Of a stretch of DNA of 64,000 bases, positions 49,366 to 61,000 are shown piece by piece. The position numbers and the translations under genes are program-made. This stretch comes from Stomorhina lunata (taxonomy: Eukaryota; Arthropoda; Insecta; Diptera; Rhiniidae), in NCBI GenBank assembly GCA_933228675.1, contig OW121740.1:37085792-37149791 (forward strand), in the 5' to 3' direction. The notes beneath the pieces are model-generated. The model had not been told where the DNA came from. It saw only the letters and a program-made list of their open reading frames with translations, and ran no database searches. Within the stretch, counting starts at the first letter, position 1. Every line of letters starts with the position of its first letter.

Positions 49366-51005
49366 TACAAAACGAAAAGTATTTAACAGCTCCCAGCTAG
49401 CAATTGGGAGATTGTTGATGATAATATCAGCAAAATGAGTTTTTTTGATTCGTTTAGATGATTAAAAACTGATTAATCAGCTTGATGACGAAAAGACTCA
49501 AAGACGCTTAGCAAGCGACTAGTTAAAATTTGCACAAAAAAATCTTGCAAAATGTGCGTAGTCATAAAAAACACCACAAAAATACTTATATCTCATTATG
49601 GGTGATGTGTGGCTTAGATGGTTAGCACGTCGACTACAAAGCATATCATATTCAGCAGCCTAGGTTCGATCCTCGGTCTCGGCAACATCAATTTCTGTAC
49701 TGTTCTAAAAATAGATATACAGTGTTGTGTAATAAAAAGCTTCACTCTTTTTTTTTAACAAATCTAGCAAAATGTGTGCAGTTATAATCTAATCTGAAAA
49801 ACAAGTCATTAAGGACTCATTTTTGACTCATAAGTGATGTCATAAATTATCATTTGAATCGTGCAATGGAGTCAAAAAAGACTCGTAGTTGATTAAAATT
49901 TTCAGAAAGGAACGGAAACATTTTACAAGAAAACATTGGAAGTTTGAACAAGCAACAAAACTAAAACATTTCACTTCAAAATATTATCTAATTAACTTAA
50001 ATTCCTTAAACATACGCTTGCATAATTTTCCCAATTTGCTGAATTACATAAACGGCAGAATTAGTTTTACAAATGACTATATCCATCCAATCAATCAGCC
50101 AAACAAATCAGCCAATTAAGACGAATAAATGTGGAAGTCGTTGTGCACGAGTTGGGGTAGTTGCATTATTTAAACGGGTTAACATAATAAATTACAAAAT
50201 GTGTCACCATTAACGGGCATGACAACCGTAAAGGTCTTAAAAAAAATTTATTTACAACCAAAACATCAACAGAAGCCAGAAGAACAAATAATGCGCATGC
50301 GTAACATAAAGAAATAAACAAGTACATACGATAAATACTCGTTACTAAATAACAGACACTCGTAGTTGGAAGAAAAGACTCACTATAAGCCAAAACTAAA
50401 TTCATATCAACTCACGTTCATACTCGTATAGTACCTGGGACAGACGAAAACTCATTTTATTTCTCAGTTTTTAGATAAGTTACGAATGACGAAACAATTT
50501 GTTAAACACAGACTTTATCATGTTTTTGAATTTTTTTATTACACTCATCAGGTTTCTAGCGTTGCAACTTCTTAACTCCTTTTTACACAAGAATTTTATT
50601 TTAATTTTGTCACAATAAAATGGTTGTTTTTAGATAAGAATTTTTAAGGACAGACTCGGCTGTTAATAGGAGTTTGTAGACGATGTTCACTTCTTCATTT
50701 GTAAAAAGTTGTATGGACTCACAGGCATGAGAAAAAAAGGCAGCAACTTTGTAGGCATCCAAAAACAAATGAGGCATAAGGGAGAAATTATTGAAAATAG
50801 TATGTTAAAGAATTAATACTTTTAACGTTTTCGGAAATGACTCTGTGTCCAGATATAGGTCCAAAGTTTTGTTTAGAAAATAAATGGTTTTTCCATTAAA
50901 AGAGATATGATTTTCTAAAAAAACACACTTATTTTTAAGGAAATTCAAAAGTATTTTATTTAATGTGAAATATAATCGATGTAATTAAGTTCTAAATAAA
51001 ACGTC
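49366..51005. other. AT-rich spacer, no gene recognised
   Basis: Complex AT-rich DNA with a small hairpin CTCCCAGCTAGCAATTGGGAG-like at 49391-49411 and repeated AAGACTC/GACTCGTAG motifs between 49490 and 50400, which suggest an old repeat. Small frames (49889-50119, 50166-50405) have no domain. A SINE-like segment lies at 49602-49760. Confidence 0.5.
49602..49760 (+). mobile_element. tRNA-derived SINE-like element
   Basis: Box A TGGCTTAGATGG (49610-49621) and box B GGTTCGATCC (49663-49672) with tRNA-like spacing, followed by a 60-80 bp body and a T-rich end near 49750. The tRNA portion does not fold into a convincing cloverleaf acceptor, so I call it a SINE or tRNA relic. Similar sequence flanks it (AAATCTTGCAAAATGTGCG at about 49541 and AAATCTAGCAAAATGTGTG at about 49759), possibly a diverged long target duplication. 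Confidence 0.65.
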
Positions 51006-51011
51006 TTTCAA

Positions 51012-51660
51012 ATGACTTCCACGACATCTTCTGCAGGAACGGAATCGATTAAGCCAATTTTCGAGTCTTTTTTCACTAAATCAAGTTGTATGTTCAATAT
51101 TGACTTGTATGGCTTGAAGAGAGTCTGGGGCCAAAACTTAAAACAGAGGCTTCTAGAGGTATATACTAGAGCGGTTCGCCTTCCATACAAAAAAAAAAGT
51201 TATGTCAGTCACCCCCTAGGATTAAAGATAATGTTAAAACATTTCCAAAACATATTTTTTTATTTTTTACCACGCCTACGAATACCGCCCTTTTACTATT
51301 TTGTTCACTGTGTCGCCATGACTAGAAATTGACGGGGATGTAAAAAACTATCAAAGAGAGAAATGTAGCCCTTACAGAGCCCTGAAAATCGATATATAAA
51401 ATGTTATGATCGGATTTAAAATGGCGACACAGTGAACAAAATAGTAAAAGGGCGGTATTTGTAGGCGTGGTAAAAAAATAAAAAAAAATTTTAGAATTAT
51501 TTTTACATTATCTGTAATCATAGGAAGTGACTGACTCAACTTTTTTTCGAACCACTCTAGTATACACGGATGGATTTAAGTCTAAGACAGATATAAGCCC
51601 TAACAGATATGCCGTCGCAAAATCCCATTCTTATGCCTACACAACATCTATTCTCATTTC
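51012..51660 (+). pseudogene. Possible non-LTR RNase H fragment split by a MITE
   Basis: Left of the MITE the plus frame reads LKQRLLEVYT; right of it GTATACACGGATGGATTTAA reads VYTDGFKSKTDISPNRYAV. VYTDG is the first active-site block of retrotransposon RNase H (normally YTDGSK). Joining the flanks over the insertion brings the two halves together to within a couple of TA-repeat bases. The fragment is short and the assignment rests on this one motif. It is on the opposite strand from the larger retroelement at 52077-55150. Confidence 0.4.
51166..51560. mobile_element. 395-bp MITE, ~150-bp inverted arms
   Basis: Starts CTAGAGCGGTTCG and ends CGAACCACTCTAG. Long arms pair over about 150 bp, best near the interior, where ATACCGCCCTTTTACTATTT and TTGTTCACTGTGTCGCCAT occur on both strands. 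About 70 bp of unique centre. TATA lies at both outer borders, consistent with a TA or TATA target duplication. No coding capacity. Confidence 0.88.
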
Positions 51661-52040
51661 ACTATAGAACTTTTTGTTTCATTCCACTATAGAACTTCTG
51701 TTTTATTCAATTTATTTTGTAGTAGAGCCCAATACCTTTCTTCAGACCGAAGTTCTGGGAGGTTGGATGGATTTGAAATCTTTATAAATCATCATATGTG
51801 ACAGCATAAGAGAAAGAAATCTAGGGGTATTTTGCGCACATAGAGAAAGGGGCCTAATGGTAAAAACGGTTTTGTTCAGGAGAGTCATTTTAAAGATTTA
51901 AATATTAGTTTTTACCCTATTTTTTGCCTTTATTTTTTATCCTTAGGTCCCTTTTTCTATGCGCGAAAAATATCCTTAGGTCCATTTCTATCTGCACTGT
52001 CACATATAGCTTAGTTAACTTTATGTATTTTACTAATATG
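51661..52040. other. AT-rich spacer
   Basis: No gene or clear repeat; two short related segments (CACTATAGAACTTTTTGTTT and CACTATAGAACTTCTGTTTT at 51660-51710) form a small direct repeat. Confidence 0.5.
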
Positions 52041-52596
52041 ATAGGATCCCGCTCCTATCAATAAGAATCAAACCACTTAAATCTGTAATGCGACACATTG
52101 ACAGAGAAAGTGAAAAGTAGCCTCCTCATCCTTGTTGCACCACCTGCATATATAATCTTTACATAATCGCATTTTTTTAAGAAGTATTTAAAGTTAGTAT
52201 GACCAGTAATAATACAAACTGCCATTCTTAGTTTAAAATCCTCCAAGTTTATTAGTTTTTCTAGATTGGCATTACTTTGCTTCCACGAAATTTTTGTTTG
52301 ATCGCAACCTTGTGACCCATACCACAATTGATCTGCTTCTGTCTTGTATTTTTGTCTTACACTGTAGAGAATGAAGTCAAGACCAGGGTATACATAATCA
52401 GAAGTATTACTTGTATCCATACCCGCTACAGCACGAGCGAGTTCGTCGTCAATTTCTATGCCTTGAATATTATTGTGACCTGGTATCCAGCACAATTTTA
52501 AAACATGTTGTTCGTTTAGAACTCCAAGTTCTCTGCGACAACGGCTGACCACATCAGACCTAATATTCCTATTACAAAGTGTCTTGATAGTATATA

Positions 52597-53430
52597 TCGT
52601 CGCGTTTCTTCTCAAACCACGTAAGCGCCATTTTTCCAAAATTAATTTTTTTTTGGCTTTTATGATAGAAAATAAGCTTAGCCATCTGTCTGCAATCTCA
52701 TCTTGACAACTTTGTATGAAAAAAAAAATAATTTAAAGCCATTTCAAAAACCTCGTAAGCGCCATACAAAATGACATTTGCATTAAAAATTGAATTTTTT
52801 ATACTAATAATAGGAAATTCTGAAATCTTATATACATTGTTTTTCATTCTAGAGAAGGAGAAAATATACCGAAAGTTTCAAGCCAATCAAAGTATTTTTT
52901 TTTTTGGCAATAAGTTCTTAAATTAATTACTTTAAGAACCTCGTTAACTCCAGATAAACTGATGTTTTCTTTCAAAACATACATAAAAAAATATAAATAA
53001 AAAAATATAGTTTTTCCTTATTTTGTTTTTCGTTATTATATTATTTGTGAGCTTAAGAATGAAATAAATAATAATAATGTATAATAATAAGTTTCTTTGT
53101 ATATAATTTCCTCTAAGGTTTTCGCAATATATATTTTTTAACTAAATAAAAAGTAAGTCTTAATTTATCTTATAAAATGTGCCTTTTTAATTTTTCAATT
53201 TGAAAAAAATTTTTCTTCCCAAAACACGTAAGCGACAAATTCGACTACCGTTACTTGTAAGTATCCAATTTTTTCAAAATATATTTCTACACCTTTTAGA
53301 GAATCGTTAAGCCACATTTTATGGAAAAAAAGTTTTTCTTAAAACTCTTATGTAAAAACTTATTTAGTTTTTTTCGTTTCCTGAAAAACGAGACTCTTGT
53401 ACTTACGTGGTTTGAGAAGAAACGCGACGA
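52597..53430. mobile_element. 834-bp MITE with perfect 29-bp TIRs
   Basis: Begins TCGTCGCGTTTCTTCTCAAA and ends with the exact reverse complement; the 29-bp repeats (52597-52625 and 53402-53430) are identical. TATA is present on both outer sides, so the target duplication is TA or TATA. It interrupts the RNase H region of the retroelement. Subterminal copies of GTAAGCGCC occur at 52621, 52756 and (GTAAGCGAC) 53227. No transposase. Confidence 0.92.
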
Positions 53431-54445
53431 TATAATAATGTATATAGTAATATCGCTTCTATATATCGGTTTGATAGATATTATTCCTGCTGCTTCAGGC
53501 ACCGCTTGAAATATGCTACACGCGTTATATATTTTATGTCTAATTTGTCACAAAATACACCTTCTTTTTTAGAAACAGTTGTATACACCTTTACCCCTTC
53601 AATATTTCGATTAATGATCTTACAATAATCTCTACGCGGTACTACCGGCGCAATATCCATATCCCAATTTATATATGATGTTATGTAGTCTGTTCTGATA
53701 TCTACATAGGCGATTGGTGACCCCTTTATCTAATTAACAAACGACCACTTTGATTGAGTATAATTTGTGTCTTTAATGATATTTCTTTAATGTGAATATA
53801 GTAAATCCATGCCCAAGATTCTACACATTGCTACCGTAGCAGTAGATCTTCTAGCTCCTGATATACCCAGTGCGACAATTCTATTTACACGCTCATCAAA
53901 TGTTGCGTGGATTTGCGTGTCCAAAATAGGCCACCAAACGAGTGAGCCATGCATAATAATGGAGGTGGTTTAAGGCCCCAAGTTTCACTCTTTCCTTTAA
54001 ATTTGGAATCCATTTAAGCTTGTAATCAAATGTTACCCCTAAAAATTTGGTTTTAGTCGGTAATTCTAATGATCTTCCACTAGGTTTTGGGAAATTAAAG
54101 GAAAGCAATCATCTTTTCGGTATGTTTTGATGGATTCAAATTAAGTCCTCATTTTGTTGCTCCATTATATCCGTAAGGTATTTGGAAATTTACCACTTAC
54201 TAGAAGAACCAGATCATTGGCGTATGCTACCACACCAATTCCAGTATTGGTTAGGTGTAAGAATCCATAAAGTTGGTGAAATAATTCCTCTTCGGGGCGT
54301 TCCTCTGGTGGCAACAGCTTCCAGATCAGATGCACCCAATTCTGATTGAATCTAGCATTGCATAAGAATTTTCGTAATCCACTTGTTTATCATACTATTA
54401 TTTCCGCTTGCGTTTAGAGCTTTCTCTATAGCCTCAGACTTTATC

Positions 54446-54640
54446 GGTCTTATGCAAAAAAAAAAAATCTTAAAAATTGCTTAATGAACACGTTAGTTAC
54501 CAAATATTTTAAGGCTAACAAACGTTTGTTAAAAAAATAATATGCAAAATAGGTCTTTAACTAATGAATACGTCAAGACAATTTTACATATTAATGCTGG
54601 CAACATCATCATTAAGAATTATGTTTATATTTGCAATTTG
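54446..54640. repeat. ~190-bp repeat inserted in the RT region
   Basis: Starts GGTCTTATGCAAAAAAA; contains GAACACGTTAGTTACCAAAT, the palindrome AACAAACGTTTGTT, AATGAATACGTCAAG and GCTGGCAACATCATCATT. It breaks the retroelement frame between KSPGVDS and AIEKALNASG. A second copy of most of it lies at 55530-55690. GGTCTTATGCAAAAAAA also occurs inverted at 56987-57003. Confidence 0.75.
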
Positions 54641-55150
54641 TAGTTACGTAGGTCTTTAATAGATCCCCTACGATCCAAATAGTCTTTTGAAGCATAATTA
54701 GATAAATACTATCAACACCTGGCGATTTATAGCATCCAATAATGTTAATTGCCAAATTAATTTTTTCAAGTGTAATAAGCCTTGGTTCCAACTCATGCTC
54801 TTAGTTTTCATCGTCTTGAGAACAATCAGTGATTATTTCCGTATTTATTTTGCAGTCAAAAGAGTGTTTGTTGAAAAATGTCTCCAAAATATCGTTGGCA
54901 GACGTTGTCCAATAACCTGGAGGCGGTTCTTTAATATTTCCCGGCATATAGGTAATTGTTTTTAGACATGTATTTTCCTGATCTAGGGGTATCTTTTATA
55001 TTATCAATTTTTTTAGGTTTATAAATAAAACATTGTCTTTTGATCTATTTTTTAAATTCCTTCCTTTTGTTTTTATATGCTATCTTTCTGCATTCAGAAC
55101 TTTTCTTGTACTCATCTAGATATTTATGGCACCATTTTTGGTGACAGGGA

Positions 55151-56301
55151 CACGGGGATATGAACGTTTCTTTGTAATGTATCTTGAAATATATTCAATA
55201 TCACAAGAATTTGTAATCTTATAACTCAAGAGTGATGATATCGAATTCGAAAAGCTACTTTTGAAAAATGGCAATATTGTTAAAATACCCCTCAAGTGTC
55301 TTTTTCATTATAAACTATTGTTAAATCGGGCCAGAAATATGTAGGCACTCCGAGTTATCTTAAAGACGGTAAAATCCCTCTTTGTAGACACTCCGTTATA
55401 TACATTTCTGTGTTTATCGTTATTGATTAACTCTTTCGCTTATTTTTTCTTAATTCGATTTTACTTGTGTTATGCTATAAAGTCCATTAACTAAATATTA
55501 ATAAAATACTAAAATACTAATAAAATACTAAAAAAATCTTAAATATTGCTTAAAGAACACGTTAGTTACCAAATACTTTAAGGCTAACAAACGATTGTTA
55601 AAAAATAGTATCCAAAAACAGTTCTCTAATTAATGAATACGTCAAGTCAATTTTACATGTTAACGCTGGCAACATCATCATTCTCTCTTGTCTCTTCATA
55701 GTTAAATATACAAAACAACGAATTAATTATTCATTGTTTCCTCCGGGTAGTCGAATTTCTAAATAATGTTTTGTATGTTTTTAATATAAAATAACATTTT
55801 TCTTCTTTTCTTGCTGTAAAATTATGTTTATGTTATATAAAAGCATAAACTAAACACATTTATAATACAGTAAAATAATAAATAGACAAATTTTTATTAA
55901 GGGTTTAAACCGATTATTTAAAAATCGAGTACTTTTAACTCATGTTGAATATATATACATCACTATAATGTTTTTTGTAAATTTCATTGACCAATGTCTG
56001 TTTTTTGTTGAAAACACGAATTTTTGTTAAAAATTAGAATTTGTATTATCAATTTCTTTGAAAAGTTTGGTTTTAGTATGAAATATGTAAAATAGACTGA
56101 GAAATATCATGTAAATTATATATCATAAATTCCCCACCCCCGAAACCTTTTATATGATAAAAAATAGCAAATTAGAAAAAATATGATAACTAAATTTAGC
56201 AAAAATATTATTTTTTATTAGATAAGTCTGAAAACTTAAATATTTTCTTTAAAAGTTTTCACAAAATATTATTTGTCAAAACAGTAAAATATTTAACGTA
56301 G
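55151..56301. other. AT-rich spacer with second copy of the 54.4-kb repeat
   Basis: 55530-55690 repeats 54465-54635 (AGAACACGTTAGTTACCAAA, AACAAACGATTGTT, AATGAATACGTCAAG, GCTGGCAACATCATCATT). The rest is complex AT-rich DNA without a recognised gene. Confidence 0.6.
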
Positions 56302-56857
56302 CTTTAAGTATGAAACTCAATTGGAACGAACGACCAATTTTTCGGAACGAATATTTGTCGTTAGAAATAGAACATATGGGTTTATATGAGTCTGCTTACA
56401 ATTGATGCGTACGACGAAATTCGTCGTGCGTATCGTACAGTGCGATAGGTTTATTTCTATTTCATACGCAGACGAACGACGACAAAACTGGTTTAGAGTG
56501 GCTGTATTTCTATTTCTGTTGTAAAATATTAGAAATTATTTGTGTTCTTATTAAATATGGTCACCTTATAAAATGTAAACAAAAATATTTATTTCAAATA
56601 AAATTATTTTAATATAATAATCTTGTCAATTAGTAAAAAGAAACAAATTAAAAAAAATGCAAATTTTGTGAGAGCGCGATTTTTCCGTGTAAGTGTAAGT
56701 AATTTGTGCAAATAAAAAAGCAAGAAAAATGGCGTCAACAACGTTTATTCGTCGCAAATGTGTTCAATGGACGAATTTACAATACAAATTTTTAAAACCG
56801 AATTCGTCGTGCTGGACGAAATTAGTCATTCGTCCCAATTGTGTTTCTACCTTTAAA
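56302..56857. mobile_element. ~555-bp MITE with CAATTGGRACGAA ends
   Basis: The left end region GTATGAAACTCAATTGGAAC and the inverted right end GGTAGAAACACAATTGGGAC match over about 38 bp, continuing ACGAAYGACYAATTT. The interior carries repeated dyads of ACGAAATTCGTCGT and CGTCGT/ACGACG motifs (56409-56495 and 56740-56815). No coding capacity and no clear target duplication. Confidence 0.75.
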
Positions 56858-58077
56858 TTGTGTAGACATCTACTTTAAATTATTTGATGTTAACAAAAGA
56901 TTAACATCGGTTTGTTAAGCTAACAATCGTTTTAGGATAATACTTAAAGGAATTTTGCTACACTTTAGTTTACCAATCGTTGTTAATTTTTTTTGCATAA
57001 GACCGTTAATGTTTTAATTCCTTCCCTTATCTGCCTTTAAGCAAACCAATAAATGAATGTTTGATTAAAAAGATACAAACAGATCACACGACTTTCATAA
57101 ACTCACAGAAGACGCAACACCAAAAAGACATTCAACTTAAAGTGACAATATCGGTTACTTGATACTTTATTTGGTTGGATGGCGGTTCAAAAAAATGATA
57201 ATACACCCAATTGTGTTGGTGTTTTGGCATGTTTACGTGGTGGCACCTTCGGTTCAAGTCACCAAAGCGAGATAACAGGCGTGTGAAAATACACATTTTA
57301 GTAAAAAAAATACGAGTTTTAAAACTTTTTCATACTCCTCAAAAGTTAACACGAAAAACACTTAAGATAAACCAAATAATGTTGGTGTTATCTTTTAAAG
57401 CTTGTTTTAGCCGTCTGCTACTGTTTAATTGCAGAGTTCGAAGAGGAACTAAAGAAGTTGAGCAAAAAGGCGTAAACTGTTAACTACAAAAACGAAAGAA
57501 ATAAACCCTTTAAGCAAAATGTTATAAAAGGGCTTTTTATAACTTCATCATTGAAAGCAATTTTCACGAGACTCTTGAAATTGTGGGTTATTAGTTCTTC
57601 TGTGGCTGGTTAAATTCAACTGTCCGCCTTTTAACGCTTCAAGATTATATGGTAAACGCCTTCTTAAAGGTTTTTTAGTTTTATTTAGCAATTTATTTTC
57701 AATTATTTTCTGGTTTACTTTTTGTCCATGTTCTTTACTTCTTAGTTATGGCTTCTTTCAGTTCTGATATATAAAAATTTAAACCAAAAACGTTATTTGT
57801 TTTTTTTTTTTCAACATATGTAATTTATTTCAAAATTCACTTAAATTTTAAGAAAACAGCCCTAAGTCAACATCAATCATTTAATTAGTTAAACGAACAA
57901 TTTTTGGTCAAGAGCTTGGAAAGTAAGTTGTGCTGAAACAAAACTAAATGATAGGGCGTTAACCAATATTATTCAAGTCCTTGTTTAAAGAGAACTCCTC
58001 TTTCATCATCTTCTTTATATGTTTGTTCATTTGCAGTAATGTGAATTGGTTTAACCCTCTGAGGAAGCAACTTTTTG
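56858..58077. other. AT-rich spacer, no gene recognised
   Basis: 56987-57003 has the inverted TTTTTTTGCATAAGACC end of the 54.4-kb repeat. The rest (57010-58077) is complex. A 90-codon frame at 57211-57483 shows no domain. S2 begins with degenerate units at about 58075. Confidence 0.5.
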
Positions 58078-61000
58078 AAAAATTTCCTATATTTATAGGA
58101 TATTTTTCAAAAATTTCCTAAAATTTTTCAAAATTTTCTATTTTCATTTATAATTTCCTATTTTTTTAGGAAAATTTTCAAAAATTTCCTTTTTTTTTTG
58201 GATATTTTTAAAAAATTTCTATTTTTTTTTTTAGGAAATTTTTCAATAATTTCCTATTTTTTTTTAAGGAAATTTTTATAAGAAATTTTTCAAAAATTTC
58301 CTATTTTTATAGGAAATTTTTCAAAAATTTCCTATTTTTATAGGAAATTTTTCAAAAATTTCCTATTTTTATAGGAAATTTTTCAAAAATTTCCTATTTT
58401 TATAGGAAATTTTTCAAAAATTTCCTATTTTTATAGGAAATTTTTCAAAAATTTCCTATTTTTATAGGAAATTTTTCAAAAATTTCCTATTTTTATAGGA
58501 AATTTTTCAAAAATTTCCTATTTTTATAGGAAATTTTTCAAAAATTTCCTATTTTTATAGGAAATTTTTCAAAAATTTCCTATTTTTATAGGAAATTTTT
58601 CAAAAATTTCCTATTTTTATAGGAAATTTTTCAAAAATTTCCTATTTTTATAGGAAATTTTTCAAAAATTTCCTATTTTTATAGGAAATTTTTCAAAAAT
58701 TTCCTATTTTTATAGGAAATTTTTCAAAAATTTCCTATTTTTATAGGAAATTTTTCAAAAATTTCCTATTTTTATAGGAAATTTTTCAAAAATTTCCTAT
58801 TTTTATAGGAAATTTTTCAAAAATTTCCTATTTTTATAGGAAATTTTTCAAAAATTTCCTATTTTTACAGGAAATTTTTCAAAAATTTCCTATTTTTATA
58901 GGAAATTTTTCAAAAATTTCCTATTTTTATAGGAAATTTTTCAAAAATTTCCTATTTTTATAGGAAATTTTTCAAAAATTTCCTATTTTTATAGGAAATT
59001 TTTCAAAAATTTCCTATTTTTATAGGAAATTTTTCAAAAATTTCCTATTTTTATAGGAAATTTTTCAAAAATTTCCTATTTTTATAGGAAATTTTTCAAA
59101 AATTTCCTATTTTTATAGGAAATTTTTCAAAAATTTCCTATTTTTATAGGAAATTTTTCAAAAGTTTCCTATTTTTATAGGAAATTTTTCAAAAATTTCC
59201 TATTTTTATAGGAAATTTTTCAAAAATTTCCTATTTTTATAGGAAATTTTTCAAAAATTTCCTATTTTTATAGGAAATTTTTCAAAAATTTCCTATTTTT
59301 ATAGGAAATTTTTCAAAAATTTCCTATTTTTATAGGAAATTTTTCAAAAATTTCCTATTTTTATAGGAAATTTTTCAAAAATTTCCTATTTTTATAGGAA
59401 ATTTTTCAAAAATTTCCTATTTTTATAGGAAATTTTTCAAAAATTTCCTATTTTTATAGGAAATTTTTCAAAAATTTCCTATTTTTATAGGAAATTTTTC
59501 AAAAATTTCCTATTTTTATAGGAAATTTTTCAAAATTTTCCTATTTTTATAGGAAATTTTTCAAAAATTTCCTATTTTTATAGGAAATTTTTCAAAAATT
59601 TCCTATTTTTATAGGAAATTTTTCAAAAATTTCCTATTTTTATAGGAAATTTTTCAAAAATTTCCTATTTTTATAGGAAATTTTTCAAAAATTTCCTATT
59701 TTTATAGGAAATTTTTCAAAAATTTCCTATTTTTATAGGAAATTTTTCAAAAATTTCCTATTTTTATAGGAAATTTTTCAAAAATTTCCTATTTTTATAG
59801 GAAATTTTTCAAAAATTTCCTATTTTTATAGGAAATTTTTCAAAAATTTCCTATTTTTATAGGAAATTTTTCAAAAATTTCCTATTTTTATAGGAAATTT
59901 TTCAAAAATTTCCTATTTTTATAGGAAATTTTTCAAAAATTTCCTATTTTTATAGGAAATTTTTCAAAAATTTCCTATTTTTATAGGAAATTTTTCAAAA
60001 ATTTCCTATTTTTATAGGAAATTTTTCAAAAATTTCCTATTTTTATAGGAAATTTTTCAAAAATTTCCTATTTTTATAGGAAATTTTTCAAAAATTTCCT
60101 ATTTTTATAGGAAATTTTTCAAAAATTTCCTATTTTTATAGGAAATTTTTCAAAAATTTCCTATTTTTATAGGAAATTTTTCAAAAATTTCCTATTTTTA
60201 TAGGAAATTTTTCAAATATTTCCTATTTTATAGGAAATATTTCAAAAATTTCCTATTTTTATAGGAAATTTTTCAAAAATTTCCTATTTTTATAGGAAAT
60301 TTTTCAAAAATTTCCTATTTTTATAGGAAATTTTTCAAAAATTTCCTATTTTTATAGGAAATTTTTCAAAAATTTCCTATTTTTATAGGAAATTTTTCAA
60401 AAATTTCCTATTTTTATAGGAAATTTTTCAAAAATTTCCTATTTTTATAGGAAATTTTTCAAAAATTTCCTATTTTTATAGGAAAATTTTCAAAAATTTC
60501 CTATTTTTATAGGAAATTTTTCAAAAATTTCCTATTTTTATAGGAAATTTTTCAAAAATTTCCTATTTTTATAGGAAATTTTTCAAAAATTTCCTATTTT
60601 TATAGGAAATTTTTCAAAAATTTCCTATTTTTATAGGAAATTTTTCAAAAATTTCCTATTTTTATAGGAAATTTTTTAAAAATTTCCTATTTTTATAGGA
60701 AATTTTTTAAAAATTTCCTATTTTTATAGGAGATTTTTTAAAAATTTCCTATTTTTATAGGAAATTTTTTAAAAATTTCTTATTTTTATAGGAAATTTTT
60801 TAAAAATTTCCTATTTTTATAGGAAATTTTTCAAAAATTTCCTATTTTTATAGGAAATTTTTCAAAAATTTCCTATTTTTATAGGAAATTTTTCAAAAAT
60901 TTCCTTTTTTTATAGGAAATTTTTCAAAAATTTCCTATTTTTATAGGAAATTTTTAAAAAAATTTCCTATTTTTATAGGAAATTTTTTAAAAATTTCCTA

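Larger units (their letters stand above)
52077..55150 (-). pseudogene. Decayed non-LTR retrotransposon (RT plus RNase H)
   Basis: Read on the minus strand from 55150: a linker region (KYLDEYKKSSECRKIAYKN), an RT fingers block (YKSPGVDSIYLIMLQK, about 54690), then after a ~190-bp insertion AIEKALNASG, the RT block AVATRGTPRRGIISPTLW (about 54280-54335), the active site VVAYANDLVLLVSG (54195-54233), the thumb (KFLGVTFDYKLKW, 54000-54060), the RT-RNase H link (RVNRIVALGISGARRSTAT, about 53870), and RNase H start (VKVYTTVSKKEG, where YTDGSK is expected). After an 834-bp MITE come the RNase H end (LKLCWIPGHNNIQGIE) and a CCHC-like tail (CRWCNKDEEATFHFLCQCV, 52081-52149) in another frame. Domain order fits the R1/LOA type of element, clade not fixed. 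Many stops and frameshifts; two catalytic Asp are changed. Confidence 0.85.

Noticed and set aside
53296..53509. Short frames crossing the right TIR of the 834-bp MITE
   Set aside because: They cross the element border and have no domain.
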